From an uncultured beta proteobacterium (GTDB lineage: Bacteria; Pseudomonadota; Gammaproteobacteria; Burkholderiales; Rhodocyclaceae), in contig CAIZKA010000225.1 of the NCBI GenBank assembly GCA_903933395.1, positions 1 to 26,685 on the forward strand: a DNA stretch of 26,685 nucleotides, in the 5' to 3' direction. The position numbers and the translations under genes were made by a program. Below, one piece after another: positions 14,653 through 22,863 of this stretch (positions within the stretch are counted from its first letter, which is position 1; the number at the start of each line of letters is the position of its first letter). Under the pieces are notes generated by a model, which was given only the letters and a program-made list of their open reading frames with translations, was not told where the DNA came from and ran no database searches.

Positions 14653-17250
14653 ATGCTTTTAGCTTATCGCCAACACGTCGCCGAACGCGCCAGCCTTGGC
14701 ATCCCGCCGCTACCGCTTTCCAAGCAACAGACCGGAGAACTGGTGGCCTTGCTGAAGAATCCGCCCAAGGGCGAGGAGGCCTTCCTGGTCGACCTGATCA
14801 CCCAGCGCGTGCCGGCCGGCGTTGATGACGCGGCCAAGATCAAGGCCGAGTTCCTCGCCCGCGTGGCGAAGGGCGAAGAAGGCTGCGCGCTGATTTCACG
14901 GGAGAAGGCCACCGAACTCCTCGGCACCATGGTTGGCGGCTACAACGTCAAGCCGCTGATCGACGTCCTCGACGATGCCGTGGTCGGCGCCGTCGCGGCC
15001 AAGGCGCTGAAATCAACGTTGCTGATGTTCGACTTCTTCCACGATGTCGCCGAGAAGGCCAAGGCCGCGAATGGGACAAACTCGGCCAATGCCAGGTCCG
15101 TGATGCAGTCCTGGGCCGATGCCGAATGGTTTACGCAGCGTCCGGAAGTGCCGAAGAAGATTTCGGTTACCGTGTTCAAGGTCACCGGCGAAACCAATAC
15201 CGACGACCTCTCGCCTGCGCCCGACGCCTGGAGCCGCCCCGACATTCCGCTGCACGCGCTGGCGATGCTGAAGAATGCCCGCGACGGCATCACGCCCGAG
15301 AAACCCGGCGAGCGCGGCCCGATGAAACTGATCGAAGACCTGAAAAAGAAAGGCCACGCGGTCGCCTATGTCGGCGACGTGGTCGGCACCGGATCCAGCC
15401 GCAAATCGGCCACCAACTCCGTGCTGTGGTGGACCGGTGACGACATTCCCTTCGTCCCCAACAAGCGCTACGGCGGCTTCTGCCTCGGCAACAAGATCGC
15501 CCCGATCTTCTTCAACACCCAGGAAGACGCCGGCGCCTTCCCCATCGAGTGCGATGTCGCGCAGATGAACATGGGCGACGTGGTTGATATCTTCCCTTAT
15601 GACAAGAAGGTCGAGAAGAACGGCGCGACGATTTCCACCTTCGACTACAAGTCGGAAGTGCTGCTCGACGAAGTCCGCGCCGGCGGCCGCATCAACCTGA
15701 TCATCGGCCGCGCGCTGACCGCCAAGGCGCGAGAATTCCTCGGCCTGCCTGCCTCCACACTGTTCCGTCTGCCGCAGCCGCCTGTGGATTCCGGCAAGGG
15801 TTTCTCGCTGGCACAGAAGATGGTCGGCCGTGCCTGCGGCTTCCCCGAAGGCAAGGGCGTGCGCCCGGGTACCTACTGCGAGCCGAAGATGACCTCGGTC
15901 GGCAGCCAGGACACCACCGGCCCGATGACCCGCGACGAGCTGAAAGACCTCGCCTGCCTCGGCTTCTCCGCCGACCTGGTGATGCAGTCCTTCTGCCACA
16001 CCGCCGCCTATCCGAAGCTGGTCGACGTCAAGACCCACCGCACCCTACCCTCCTTCATCACCGCGCGTGGCGGCATCAGCCTGCGCCCCGGCGACGGCGT
16101 GATCCACTCCTGGCTCAACCGCCTGCTGCTGCCTGATACGGTCGGCACCGGCGGCGACAGCCATACCCGCTTCCCGATCGGCATCTCCTTCCCGGCCGGC
16201 TCCGGCCTGGTGGCCTTCGCCGCCGCCACCGGGGTCATGCCGCTGGACATGCCCGAATCCGTGCTGGTGCGCTTCAAGGGCAAACTGCAGCCCGGCATCA
16301 CGCTGCGCGACCTGGTCAACGCGATTCCGCTCTATGCCATCAAGGCGGGCCTTCTGACGGTTGCCAAGCAGGGCAAGAAGAACATCTTCTCCGGGCGCAT
16401 CCTCGAAATCGAAGGCTTGCCCGACCTCAAGGTGGAACAGGCTTTCGAGCTTACCGACGCCTCCGCCGAGCGTTCCGCCGCCGGTTGTGCCGTGCGCCTC
16501 AACAAGGAGCCGATCGTCGAGTACATGCGCTCCAACATCACCCTGATGAAGTGGATGATCGCCGAAGGTTATGACGACAAGCGCGCCCTTGGCCGCCGCG
16601 TCAAGGCCATGGAAGCCTGGATCGCCAGTGGCACCCTGCTCGCGCCCGATGCCGATGCCGAATACGCCGCCGTGATCGAGATCGATCTGGCTGACGTCAA
16701 GGAGCCGATCCTGGCTTGCCCGAACGACCCGGACGACGTCAAGATCCTCTCCGAAGTCGCCGGCGAGAAGATTGACGAAGTATTCATCGGCAGCTGCATG
16801 ACCAACATCGGCCACTTCCGCGCTGCCGGCAAGGTGCTCGAAGGGAAGACCGACATCCCGACCCGCCTGTGGATCGCGCCGCCGACCAAAATGGACGCCA
16901 TGATTCTCAATGAGGAGGGCTACTACGCGATCCTCGGCAAGTCCGGCGCGCGCATGGAAATGCCCGGCTGTTCTCTTTGCATGGGCAATCAGGCGCAGAT
17001 CAAGAAGGGCAGCACGGCGGTATCGACCTCGACCCGCAACTTCCCCAACCGGCTCGGCATCGACACCCGCGTCTATCTCTCGTCGGCAGAACTCGCGGCG
17101 GTGACTGCGCTGATGGGCCGCATTCCGACCGTTGCCGAGTACATGGAGCAGGTCAAGTCGCTCGAAGCCAAGTCCGCCGACGTCTATCGCTACATGAACT
17201 TCGACCAGATCGCCGAGTTCAAGGAACTGGCGGATACGGTGACGGTGTAA
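14653..17250 (+). CDS. acnB: Aconitate hydratase B (2-methylisocitrate dehydratase activity likely)
   Basis: 865 residues, full length for AcnB. It isomerises citrate to isocitrate via cis-aconitate on a [4Fe-4S] cluster. The AcnB order is visible: N-terminal HEAT-like domain (AYRQHVAERASLGIPPLPLS, residues 4-23), the swivel domain with GDVVGTGSSRKSATNS, then the catalytic domains. Cluster ligands are C715 in IGSCMTNIGHFRAAGK and C773/C776 in GCSLCMGNQAQ; TSTRNFPNRLG supplies a substrate-binding arginine region. The ATG is preceded by AGAGG. It follows the CitE-like gene by 21 bases and ends before a strong terminator, so mdh, the CitE-like gene and acnB probably form one transcript. AcnB proteins can also act as iron-responsive RNA-binding proteins. 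Confidence 0.98.
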   Translation: MLLAYRQHVAERASLGIPPLPLSKQQTGELVALLKNPPKGEEAFLVDLITQRVPAGVDDAAKIKAEFLARVAKGEEGCALISREKATELLGTMVGGYNVKPLIDVLDDAVVGAVAAKALKSTLLMFDFFHDVAEKAKAANGTNSANARSVMQSWADAEWFTQRPEVPKKISVTVFKVTGETNTDDLSPAPDAWSRPDIPLHALAMLKNARDGITPEKPGERGPMKLIEDLKKKGHAVAYVGDVVGTGSSRKSATNSVLWWTGDDIPFVPNKRYGGFCLGNKIAPIFFNTQEDAGAFPIECDVAQMNMGDVVDIFPYDKKVEKNGATISTFDYKSEVLLDEVRAGGRINLIIGRALTAKAREFLGLPASTLFRLPQPPVDSGKGFSLAQKMVGRACGFPEGKGVRPGTYCEPKMTSVGSQDTTGPMTRDELKDLACLGFSADLVMQSFCHTAAYPKLVDVKTHRTLPSFITARGGISLRPGDGVIHSWLNRLLLPDTVGTGGDSHTRFPIGISFPAGSGLVAFAAATGVMPLDMPESVLVRFKGKLQPGITLRDLVNAIPLYAIKAGLLTVAKQGKKNIFSGRILEIEGLPDLKVEQAFELTDASAERSAAGCAVRLNKEPIVEYMRSNITLMKWMIAEGYDDKRALGRRVKAMEAWIASGTLLAPDADAEYAAVIEIDLADVKEPILACPNDPDDVKILSEVAGEKIDEVFIGSCMTNIGHFRAAGKVLEGKTDIPTRLWIAPPTKMDAMILNEEGYYAILGKSGARMEMPGCSLCMGNQAQIKKGSTAVSTSTRNFPNRLGIDTRVYLSSAELAAVTALMGRIPTVAEYMEQVKSLEAKSADVYRYMNFDQIAEFKELADTVTV

Positions 17251-17299
17251 GCGGCATTCCGGCGCCGTAGTACCGGTGCCGACTTTTAAGGCCGTAAAG

Positions 17300-17336
17300 A
17301 AAAAAGCCCCCGACGGGAAATCGTCGGGGGCTTTTT
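17300..17336. terminator. Bidirectional intrinsic terminator between acnB and the carrier-protein gene
   Basis: Ten-base perfect stem GCCCCCGACG (17306-17315) with CGTCGGGGGC (17322-17331), loop GGAAAT, T-run 17332-17336 on the plus strand and A-run 17300-17305 serving the opposite strand. It lies between two convergent operons. Confidence 0.93.
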
Positions 17337-17361
17337 CACAGCGTCACGAAATGTTCCGGAC

Positions 17362-17622
17362 CTACGGACGGGCTTCCTCGATCACGCCGAGAATGCCGTT
17401 GATGGTTGCCAGCCGGTCGGGATCCAATCCGCTGGCCGCAAAATCAATCCCGTAATTCTTTTCAAGAAACATCACGATCTCGATGATCGCCAATGAATCG
17501 ATCAATCCGGAAGTGACCAAGCTCTCGTCCAGCCCGACACTCTCGATGGCCTTGCCGGGCTTCTGTATGGTCCGCAGGAAATCGATCAGGGCCTGCAAGC
17601 GTTGCTGCCGGTCGTCAGCCAT
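17362..17622 (-). CDS. Stand-alone acyl carrier protein (phosphopantetheine-binding)
   Basis: 86 residues from the ATG at 17622, whose A is shared with the TGA stop of the preceding ligase gene (TGATG). The phosphopantetheine attachment serine is S43 in GLIDSLAIIEIVMFLEKNYGIDF, in the usual four-helix carrier layout, with an acidic helix II. The LVTSGLIDSL lead-in resembles DltC-type and other discrete carriers rather than the fatty-acid AcpP signature (GADSLD). It probably receives an acyl group from the adjacent adenylating enzyme and presents it to the MBOAT-like membrane protein encoded first in the operon. Requires a phosphopantetheinyl transferase from elsewhere in the genome. Confidence 0.9.
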   Translation of the reverse strand: MADDRQQRLQALIDFLRTIQKPGKAIESVGLDESLVTSGLIDSLAIIEIVMFLEKNYGIDFAASGLDPDRLATINGILGVIEEARP

Positions 17623-19139
17623 CAGGTGTTCTCCCCGGCGAGAATCCGGTTCAGATCGATAGCCGCAATATTGGCACAGGCGGCCTTCACCGCATCGCGG
17701 TTGATCTTGCCTCGCGAGGTGCGCGGAATTTCCTCTATCACCCACCAGCGCACCGGCATCTTGTGCTCCGCCAGATGCGACTTCATCCAGCTATAGAGCG
17801 CCCTGATCGTGGAATCATCCTTGTTGCTGAGAACAACCGCAATTCCGATCGCCTGACCGTAGATTTCGTCATCGAGCGCGAATGTGCAAACGTCGGTGGC
17901 GCGTTCGAAACGCTCGACGACGGCATCCACATCGGCGGGGTAAATCTTCATCCCGCCCTTGTTGATTTCATCGCGCTCCCTGCCGCGCAAGGCCAGCCGG
18001 CCGCGCTCATCGATCGCGCCGATGTCGCCGGTCAGGAACCAGCCGTCGCTGACCGCCAGCCTGGTCAGGTCGTCACGCTGGAAGTAGCCCTTCATCAAGG
18101 CCGGCGTATTGAGCCAGACGAAGCCCGATTCGCCGGGCTGGCACTCATCGGCCGGGTTCAGCGGGACCGTTGCGTCGGAGGTTCGCATGACCTTGATGAT
18201 CGCGCCCCAGCCCTCGCCGATCAGGCCGTCCTCGGCGTCGCAATCGGCATCGCTCAGGCCGGCGACCCAGCTGCCTGTCTCGGTAATGCCGTAGGCATTG
18301 CACACCTGGCGCGTGCCGGTCCAGGTCCGGATATCGTTCCAGGCGTGGGCCGACAACGGGGCCGATCCGCAATGCACCCGCTGCAGGGTTTTGGCCTGCG
18401 GCGGTTTGGACAGCTTCAGCGCGAGTTTCCAGATGGCCGGCACCGACGACATGAAGGTGATCCGGTTGTCATCGAGCAGCTTGCCCAACCGCATGATGAT
18501 CTCCGGCTTGAACGGCGGCGTGATGAACAGGTCCTTGCCAGACAGCCAGGGGAAGAGGCAGTTGCAGATCAGGCCGTGGCCGAAATGCGTCGGCAGCAGG
18601 CAAAGCGTGCGCGCAAAGGCCTCGACGCCGATCGAGTCGCGCAGGCCCATCCAGCGGGCGCGCAGCGAGCGATGCGTATGAACGACGCCTTTCGGTGCCC
18701 CCGTCGAACCGGAGGTGAACAGGATCAATGCGTCATCATCCAGCTGGCTCAGGCCGGCCTGAGCTTCCTCGCTGCCGGTATCGGTGGTCTCGAATGCAGG
18801 TACGCCTGCTTCTGCAAGCGCCTGGGTCACCATGCCCTCGGTCAGGTGGTCGATCACCGCCAGCTTCGGGATCGCTGCCGCCACCAGGGTCTTGATTTCG
18901 AACGGCGTCAGGCGGGCGTCGATCGGCACGGCGCAGGCACCCAGTTTCCAGATGGCAAGCAACTCGGCGAAAAATTCCAGCGAATTGCCGAAGGGCAGGA
19001 AGACGCGGTCGCCTCGCGCCAGACCGTGCCGCTGAAAACGCGCAACCCGGCGCGCCACTTGCCCGAGAATCTCCTCGCGATTCCAGGAGCGGCCGCTGAC
19101 CGGCTCGGCAAGATTTCCGACATTCAGATCAAAAAACAT
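17622..19139 (-). CDS. AMP-dependent acyl-adenylating enzyme (acyl-CoA/acyl-ACP synthetase family)
   Basis: 505 residues, ANL superfamily. Motifs in order: phosphate loop LFTSGSTGAPKG (140-151), LLPTHFGHGL in the substrate region, YGITE (283-287), WFLTGD (367-372), the hinge GRERDEINKGGMKI (386-399) and catalytic K478 in PRTSRGKINRDAV. It activates a carboxylic acid as acyl-AMP and passes it to a thiol. Because its gene overlaps that of a discrete carrier protein, the thiol is probably the phosphopantetheine of that carrier rather than CoA. The HFGHGL region resembles carboxylic-acid activators and lacks the FSFD-type aspartate that DltA uses to hold the amino group of D-alanine. The substrate is not identifiable. 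It starts 28 bases after the stop of the membrane-protein gene. Confidence 0.9.
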   Translation of the reverse strand: MFFDLNVGNLAEPVSGRSWNREEILGQVARRVARFQRHGLARGDRVFLPFGNSLEFFAELLAIWKLGACAVPIDARLTPFEIKTLVAAAIPKLAVIDHLTEGMVTQALAEAGVPAFETTDTGSEEAQAGLSQLDDDALILFTSGSTGAPKGVVHTHRSLRARWMGLRDSIGVEAFARTLCLLPTHFGHGLICNCLFPWLSGKDLFITPPFKPEIIMRLGKLLDDNRITFMSSVPAIWKLALKLSKPPQAKTLQRVHCGSAPLSAHAWNDIRTWTGTRQVCNAYGITETGSWVAGLSDADCDAEDGLIGEGWGAIIKVMRTSDATVPLNPADECQPGESGFVWLNTPALMKGYFQRDDLTRLAVSDGWFLTGDIGAIDERGRLALRGRERDEINKGGMKIYPADVDAVVERFERATDVCTFALDDEIYGQAIGIAVVLSNKDDSTIRALYSWMKSHLAEHKMPVRWWVIEEIPRTSRGKINRDAVKAACANIAAIDLNRILAGENT

Positions 19140-19167
19140 GTGCTATCCCATCCCCTAGAAAACAAAA

Positions 19168-20547
19168 TTATGCAAATCCGAAAAGGCTGAAAAAGAAATT
19201 GGTCCGAGCCGTGAAGGACGCACCGCTCCTTACATTCCAGATGAAAAGCAGGCTGAAAAATGTCCACACGCCCGCCATCCGCAGGATTCGACTCGCCCAC
19301 CCGGATGCCAGCGCCCGCCCGCCCCGGCGTTGCTGCCGCAGCATGGAGACGAATATACCGAATGCCAGCAAAAAGCAGTAGAACATCCGCGAGCGATGCA
19401 GATAAATCGCCTCCAGCACTTGGCCATCGACCATCATTCGTTCCAGATTGATCAGGTGGTAATAGGTGTTGCCGACAAACGCCGCGGCAAAAACGGCGGC
19501 CCACAGCCGCAAGGTGGGCCAGTTGCGCAATTTCTTGCCCAGTTGCGTGAAGGTGGGAAGGAAGAAGAAATTCGCCAGAATTTCCTTGAAATAGTAGTAA
19601 TAGCGGTTCCAGAACTCGACTATCGATTCCGCCAGCAGGGGCTTATAGGTGTTGCGGAATACGTTGAAGCCGAACAGGCGCAGGATGGCGATGACCCCAT
19701 GGCCGTGTATTGCGTGACGCAGCACCTGATGGAAGAGTTCGCAATAGATGCTGGCCCAGGATATCCACAGTCTGGAGTCCGCGCCTTCCTTTTCAAGCAT
19801 GCGCGCAAGCTTCGGCACCGCCAGCGTGTAGCCGCCCAGTTTCTGAGTCAGTTCGTTGCCCGGGCCGTAAAGCACCCCTTCCATGATGTCCGTGACGACC
19901 ATCCACAAGGCGCACAGGATCAGCAGCTTTATTCCCGCCAACTGCGATCGGGCCAGTTCCTCTTCGGTTTTTGCTTCGCTGCGCGAGAGGTAGCCGATGC
20001 CGCTGCCGTAGGGTGTGTTGGTTCCGCCGTAGATCGGCCACAGGGTGAGCAGGTGGTCGGAGAAGCGCGTTCCGGCCATGCGACCGTACTGCCCGGCGAG
20101 AAGCACGTAGGCAAACCGCCAGACCAGGAGCGGAAATATCAAGGCAACGCCGGCCAGTACCTGCCGCCATAGGCCGCTGCCCGGTGCCGTGCTCCACAGT
20201 ACCACGAGAAACCCCCAGTACATCGAATGCAGGGTCAGTTGGGGATGTTTTCTGACCCACAGCGGCAGGGATGAAAAGCCGGCGGCGGCACGGTAGAGCA
20301 ACCAGGCGATGGCGAGCAGTGCCAGCGCGACAAGGAGCGCCGCGACAATGCCGTCGGCCGGGCCGGGCAGATTATTCGATTTGACGATGCGCAGCGTGCT
20401 CTTGAAGCACACCCAGAGGGCAGCCAGCGCAAGAAAGGCCCGTCGCCTGAAGGGTGTGAGTTGGCGCAAAGCCCAACCCAGCCATGTGCACCACCAGGCA
20501 ATGACTGCCGGGCTTTCGTGAAACTGGGTGAATTGCTTGATTTGCAT
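19168..20547 (-). CDS. Polytopic membrane protein, MBOAT (membrane-bound O-acyltransferase)-like
   Basis: 459 residues with about nine to eleven hydrophobic segments (for example 33-50, 64-87, 104-122, 127-151, 202-224, 317-333, 346-368, 385-404 and 418-438). The stretch LFGFNVFRNTYKPLLAESIVEFWNRY (291-316) parallels the AlgI/DltB-type MBOAT core (GFxxPxNFxxPYxxxSxxxFWRRWH). H364 in AFVGNTYYHLINL sits about where the catalytic GLWHG histidine is found. The first conserved Trp-His after FWRR is replaced by YYYY, so the protein is divergent and may not be recognised by standard profiles. MBOATs transfer acyl groups from thioesters to extracytoplasmic or membrane acceptors; with the downstream adenylating enzyme and carrier, a Dlt-like acyl-export route is plausible. 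No strong Shine-Dalgarno. Assignment rests on motif reading and context. Confidence 0.68.
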   Translation of the reverse strand: MQIKQFTQFHESPAVIAWWCTWLGWALRQLTPFRRRAFLALAALWVCFKSTLRIVKSNNLPGPADGIVAALLVALALLAIAWLLYRAAAGFSSLPLWVRKHPQLTLHSMYWGFLVVLWSTAPGSGLWRQVLAGVALIFPLLVWRFAYVLLAGQYGRMAGTRFSDHLLTLWPIYGGTNTPYGSGIGYLSRSEAKTEEELARSQLAGIKLLILCALWMVVTDIMEGVLYGPGNELTQKLGGYTLAVPKLARMLEKEGADSRLWISWASIYCELFHQVLRHAIHGHGVIAILRLFGFNVFRNTYKPLLAESIVEFWNRYYYYFKEILANFFFLPTFTQLGKKLRNWPTLRLWAAVFAAAFVGNTYYHLINLERMMVDGQVLEAIYLHRSRMFYCFLLAFGIFVSMLRQQRRGGRALASGWASRILRMAGVWTFFSLLFIWNVRSGASFTARTNFFFSLFGFA

Positions 20548-20884
20548 GCGGGTGATTCAGGAGGATCGGGCCGGTCGGATAGTGGTATTTGCTGCCATGT
20601 GCAACCCGACTAGTCAGGCTGGATCAATTCCGCGATGGATGCAATATGAAGCCTGAATGCAAGCCGCCGGCCGCTTCGAAAGCCCGCAAGGAACCCGCGA
20701 ACCCGGCTATCGGCCACAAAGAGTTAAAGTATACCAAAGCGCAGGGTCACCGCTCCGGCAAACAAAAGTCCAGCGCAATTTTATGCCCCGACTGGCCCAA
20801 AATAGGCAATCCGCAGCGGACCCGGCAGCCGCATCCATGCCGGCCGGCCGTTTCCCATTGAACCCCTGATGTGACAAAAACGCA
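20548..20884. other. Divergent intergenic region between the MBOAT-like and cyclase genes
   Basis: 337 bases with no convincing gene; the short open frames are Lys/Pro-rich with no ribosome site or family features. It must hold the promoters of both flanking genes. The only promoter-like element noted is the extended -10 at 20728-20736 on the minus strand. Confidence 0.6.
20728..20736 (-). promoter_or_regulatory. Possible extended -10 promoter for the MBOAT operon
   Basis: On the minus strand TGGTATACT, an extended -10 (TGn followed by TATACT), about 180 bases upstream of the membrane-protein start. No good -35 at 17 bases, which extended -10 promoters do not need. Weak support. Confidence 0.3.
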
Positions 20885-22276
20885 ATGAACCCGTTCCAGA
20901 AGCGCACCGCCCTGCGGATTGCCGCTACCAGCGTCCTGATGGCAGCAGTCGCCAGCCCCGTGGCATGGTTTGTCGCGTTGGAAAACGCCGAGGAAGGCAT
21001 CGTTTCCCTCGCCATGGAAGAATCCGACGGATTGCTGCGGCATTTTGACGCGATCAATCTCAACACCGAGAGTTCCTCGCAGCATGCCATGGCCGCCGCA
21101 AAGGCAATTTCAGGCAGCTTGTTCGATATCGCCGAAATCTACGACAGCAAGGGGCTCAAACTCGCCGAGGAGATGACGCCCGAGGGCGAGGCGATCGAGT
21201 CATCCCTGCCGCATCATGCGGCCCCCGGTTACGTCACATCCTCCTACGAGAGCATCCGTTTGTCCGGGGACCATTGGGTGCTGCGGGTATTCGTTCCCCT
21301 GCGCGCCTCGGAAAAGGATACGACCGGGCCGGTGTCAGGCTATTTCGAGGGCGTCCGCGTCGTTCCCGACTGGCAACGCGAGCAGATATTTTTCAGCTCT
21401 CTGATGGCGGCCCTCATGGCCGGGCTGGCTTCCTTGCTCTGCGGTGCCGTGCTCTACCCGGTCGTGGTGCAGCTATCCGCTGAAAACGAGCGCACGGCCC
21501 GCGAATTGCTCGATTCGCAGGCTGCCCTGATCGAGGCCCTGCAAAAATCGGAGATCGAACTCGAGGGCAAGATCAGCCTGCGCACCGCCGAGTTGCAGCG
21601 CGAGCAGACACGCACCAAGGAATTGCTGTACAACATCCTGCCCATGGAAGTCGCCGATGAGTTGTCCGCCACCGGCAGGGTGCGTCCGGTCCGCCATGAA
21701 TCGGTGACCATCCTGTTCACGGATTTCAGCCAGTTCACCCAGGCCGTCTCGACCATGCCGGCCGACCGCATGGTCGCCGAGCTCAATGAAATTTTCGAAG
21801 CCTTCGACAACATCACCGATGCCTGCGGCGTCGAGAAGATCAAGACCATCGGCGACTCCTACATGGCGGTGGCCGGATTGCCGCAGCCATGCCAGGATCA
21901 TGCGCACCGCTGCGTACGAGCCGGATTGCAGATGATCGACTATCTGAATGCCAGAAACCGGACCAGCGCATTCAAGTGGTCGCTGCGCGTCGGCATCCAT
22001 TCCGGTCCGGTCGTGGCCGGCGTTGTCGGCAAGCGGAAATATGCCTTCGATATCTGGGGCGATACCGTCAACATCGCTTCACGCATGGAAAGTTCCGGCG
22101 AAATCGGCCATCTCAACATCTCGGCCTACACCTGCGATCTGATCCGCCAGGAATACGATTGCGAATACCGGGGCAAGATCGACGCCAAGGGCAAGGGCAA
22201 TCTCGACATGTACCTTGTCAGGGGCGTGCGAAACAGCCAAATGGCAAGCAACGTCCAGGGACAGGATTCGGCGTGA
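20885..22276 (+). CDS. Membrane-anchored class III adenylate cyclase
   Basis: 463 residues. A first membrane segment (about 10-32) and a second (about 170-197) bracket a periplasmic part of some 135 residues that I do not recognise; a coiled-coil-like stretch (200-250) leads to the C-terminal cyclase domain (about 268-450). Metal-binding aspartates are D280 in LFTDFSQFT and D324 in IKTIGDSYMA; the adenine-selecting pair is K318 in EKIKT and D389 in FDIWGD; the transition-state residues N396 and R400 are in TVNIASRMES. With all of these present, an active adenylate (not guanylate) cyclase is expected. It is not in an operon: the gene before is divergent and the one after convergent. No clear Shine-Dalgarno before the ATG. 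A signal sensed in the periplasm would set cAMP in the cytoplasm. Confidence 0.93.
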   Translation: MNPFQKRTALRIAATSVLMAAVASPVAWFVALENAEEGIVSLAMEESDGLLRHFDAINLNTESSSQHAMAAAKAISGSLFDIAEIYDSKGLKLAEEMTPEGEAIESSLPHHAAPGYVTSSYESIRLSGDHWVLRVFVPLRASEKDTTGPVSGYFEGVRVVPDWQREQIFFSSLMAALMAGLASLLCGAVLYPVVVQLSAENERTARELLDSQAALIEALQKSEIELEGKISLRTAELQREQTRTKELLYNILPMEVADELSATGRVRPVRHESVTILFTDFSQFTQAVSTMPADRMVAELNEIFEAFDNITDACGVEKIKTIGDSYMAVAGLPQPCQDHAHRCVRAGLQMIDYLNARNRTSAFKWSLRVGIHSGPVVAGVVGKRKYAFDIWGDTVNIASRMESSGEIGHLNISAYTCDLIRQEYDCEYRGKIDAKGKGNLDMYLVRGVRNSQMASNVQGQDSA

Positions 22277-22322
22277 TGCCGGCCCCGGACCGGCGATCAA
22301 AAAACTTTTGCCCCGAGTCCGC

Positions 22323-22649
22323 CTAGCGCGCTTTACATTGATCCCGAATACACAGCGTGCTGCTGCGGGCGCCGGCTGCGACGGGATAAGTCACACGGGT
22401 ACCGTTGACGGTTCCATTGATGTACAAACGGCCTGCCTGATCCTTGCTGATACTGACCGGACACGAGCCGTCAACACATTGCTTGGCAGCTGCCGACATG
22501 ACTTTGCAGACGTCGGTCGCCCTTGCATCGCTTGTCAGCAAAACCAGTCCGGAATCATCGGTACATCGAAATGGCGCGGTACCCGCAACGGCCGCACTGA
22601 CCGCCAAAACGGTCAGAAGCGCGGAGAGCGCCGGTCTCAGGTAATTCAT
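22323..22649 (-). CDS. Small exported Cys-rich protein of unknown function
   Basis: 108 residues from the ATG at 22649, chosen because GGGA lies about five bases upstream and because the protein then starts with a signal peptide (MNYLRPALSALLTVLAVSAAVAG, cleavage likely after residue 22-23). An in-frame TTG seven codons upstream is less likely. The mature part of about 85 residues holds six cysteines (FRC, DVC, KQC, GSC, TLC, DQC), suggesting up to three disulfides in the periplasm. SGLVLLTSDARATDVCK resembles periplasmic proteins with a DUF4124-like short beta fold, but I do not recognise a family with confidence. Convergent with the cyclase gene and divergent from megL. Confidence 0.7.
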   Translation of the reverse strand: MNYLRPALSALLTVLAVSAAVAGTAPFRCTDDSGLVLLTSDARATDVCKVMSAAAKQCVDGSCPVSISKDQAGRLYINGTVNGTRVTYPVAAGARSSTLCIRDQCKAR

Positions 22650-22758
22650 CTGGTCCCAAGTTTGTTCCAAAGTTGATGGCCCCTCGATTTTAGCAGCCGT
22701 GGCGGCCGCGGCAAATTTCCGGCATGGCGGCGAGTCAAAAGCCGGGCAAGCGGAAAGC

Positions 22759-22774
22759 GCGTTGTCGACAACGC
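22759..22774. promoter_or_regulatory. Perfect 16-base palindrome upstream of methionine gamma-lyase gene
   Basis: GCGTTGTCGACAACGC is its own reverse complement and lies about 90 bases before the megL start, where an operator would be expected. No regulator gene is adjacent. A second small inverted repeat, CCGGTA-AGA-TACCGG, follows in the probable leader near 22823-22842. Confidence 0.45.
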
Positions 22775-22863
22775 AAAGACCGTGAAATCTCGGTGGAGCC
22801 CGTTCTCATTGTGAAGCCCAAGCCGGTAAGATACCGGCTGCCTTCCAACCTCCGGACCTCATC

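Noticed and set aside
17362..20547. Calling the three-gene cassette a true dltABC operon
   Set aside because: DltD is missing, the gene order differs and the adenylating enzyme lacks the D-alanine-type substrate pocket, so the gene symbols would mislead.
20589..20869. Short plus-strand open frames before the cyclase gene
   Set aside because: No ribosome site and no recognisable protein character; treated as intergenic.
20870..20874. TGTGA just before the cyclase start as a CRP site
   Set aside because: Only a half-site; no matching TCACA at the required distance.
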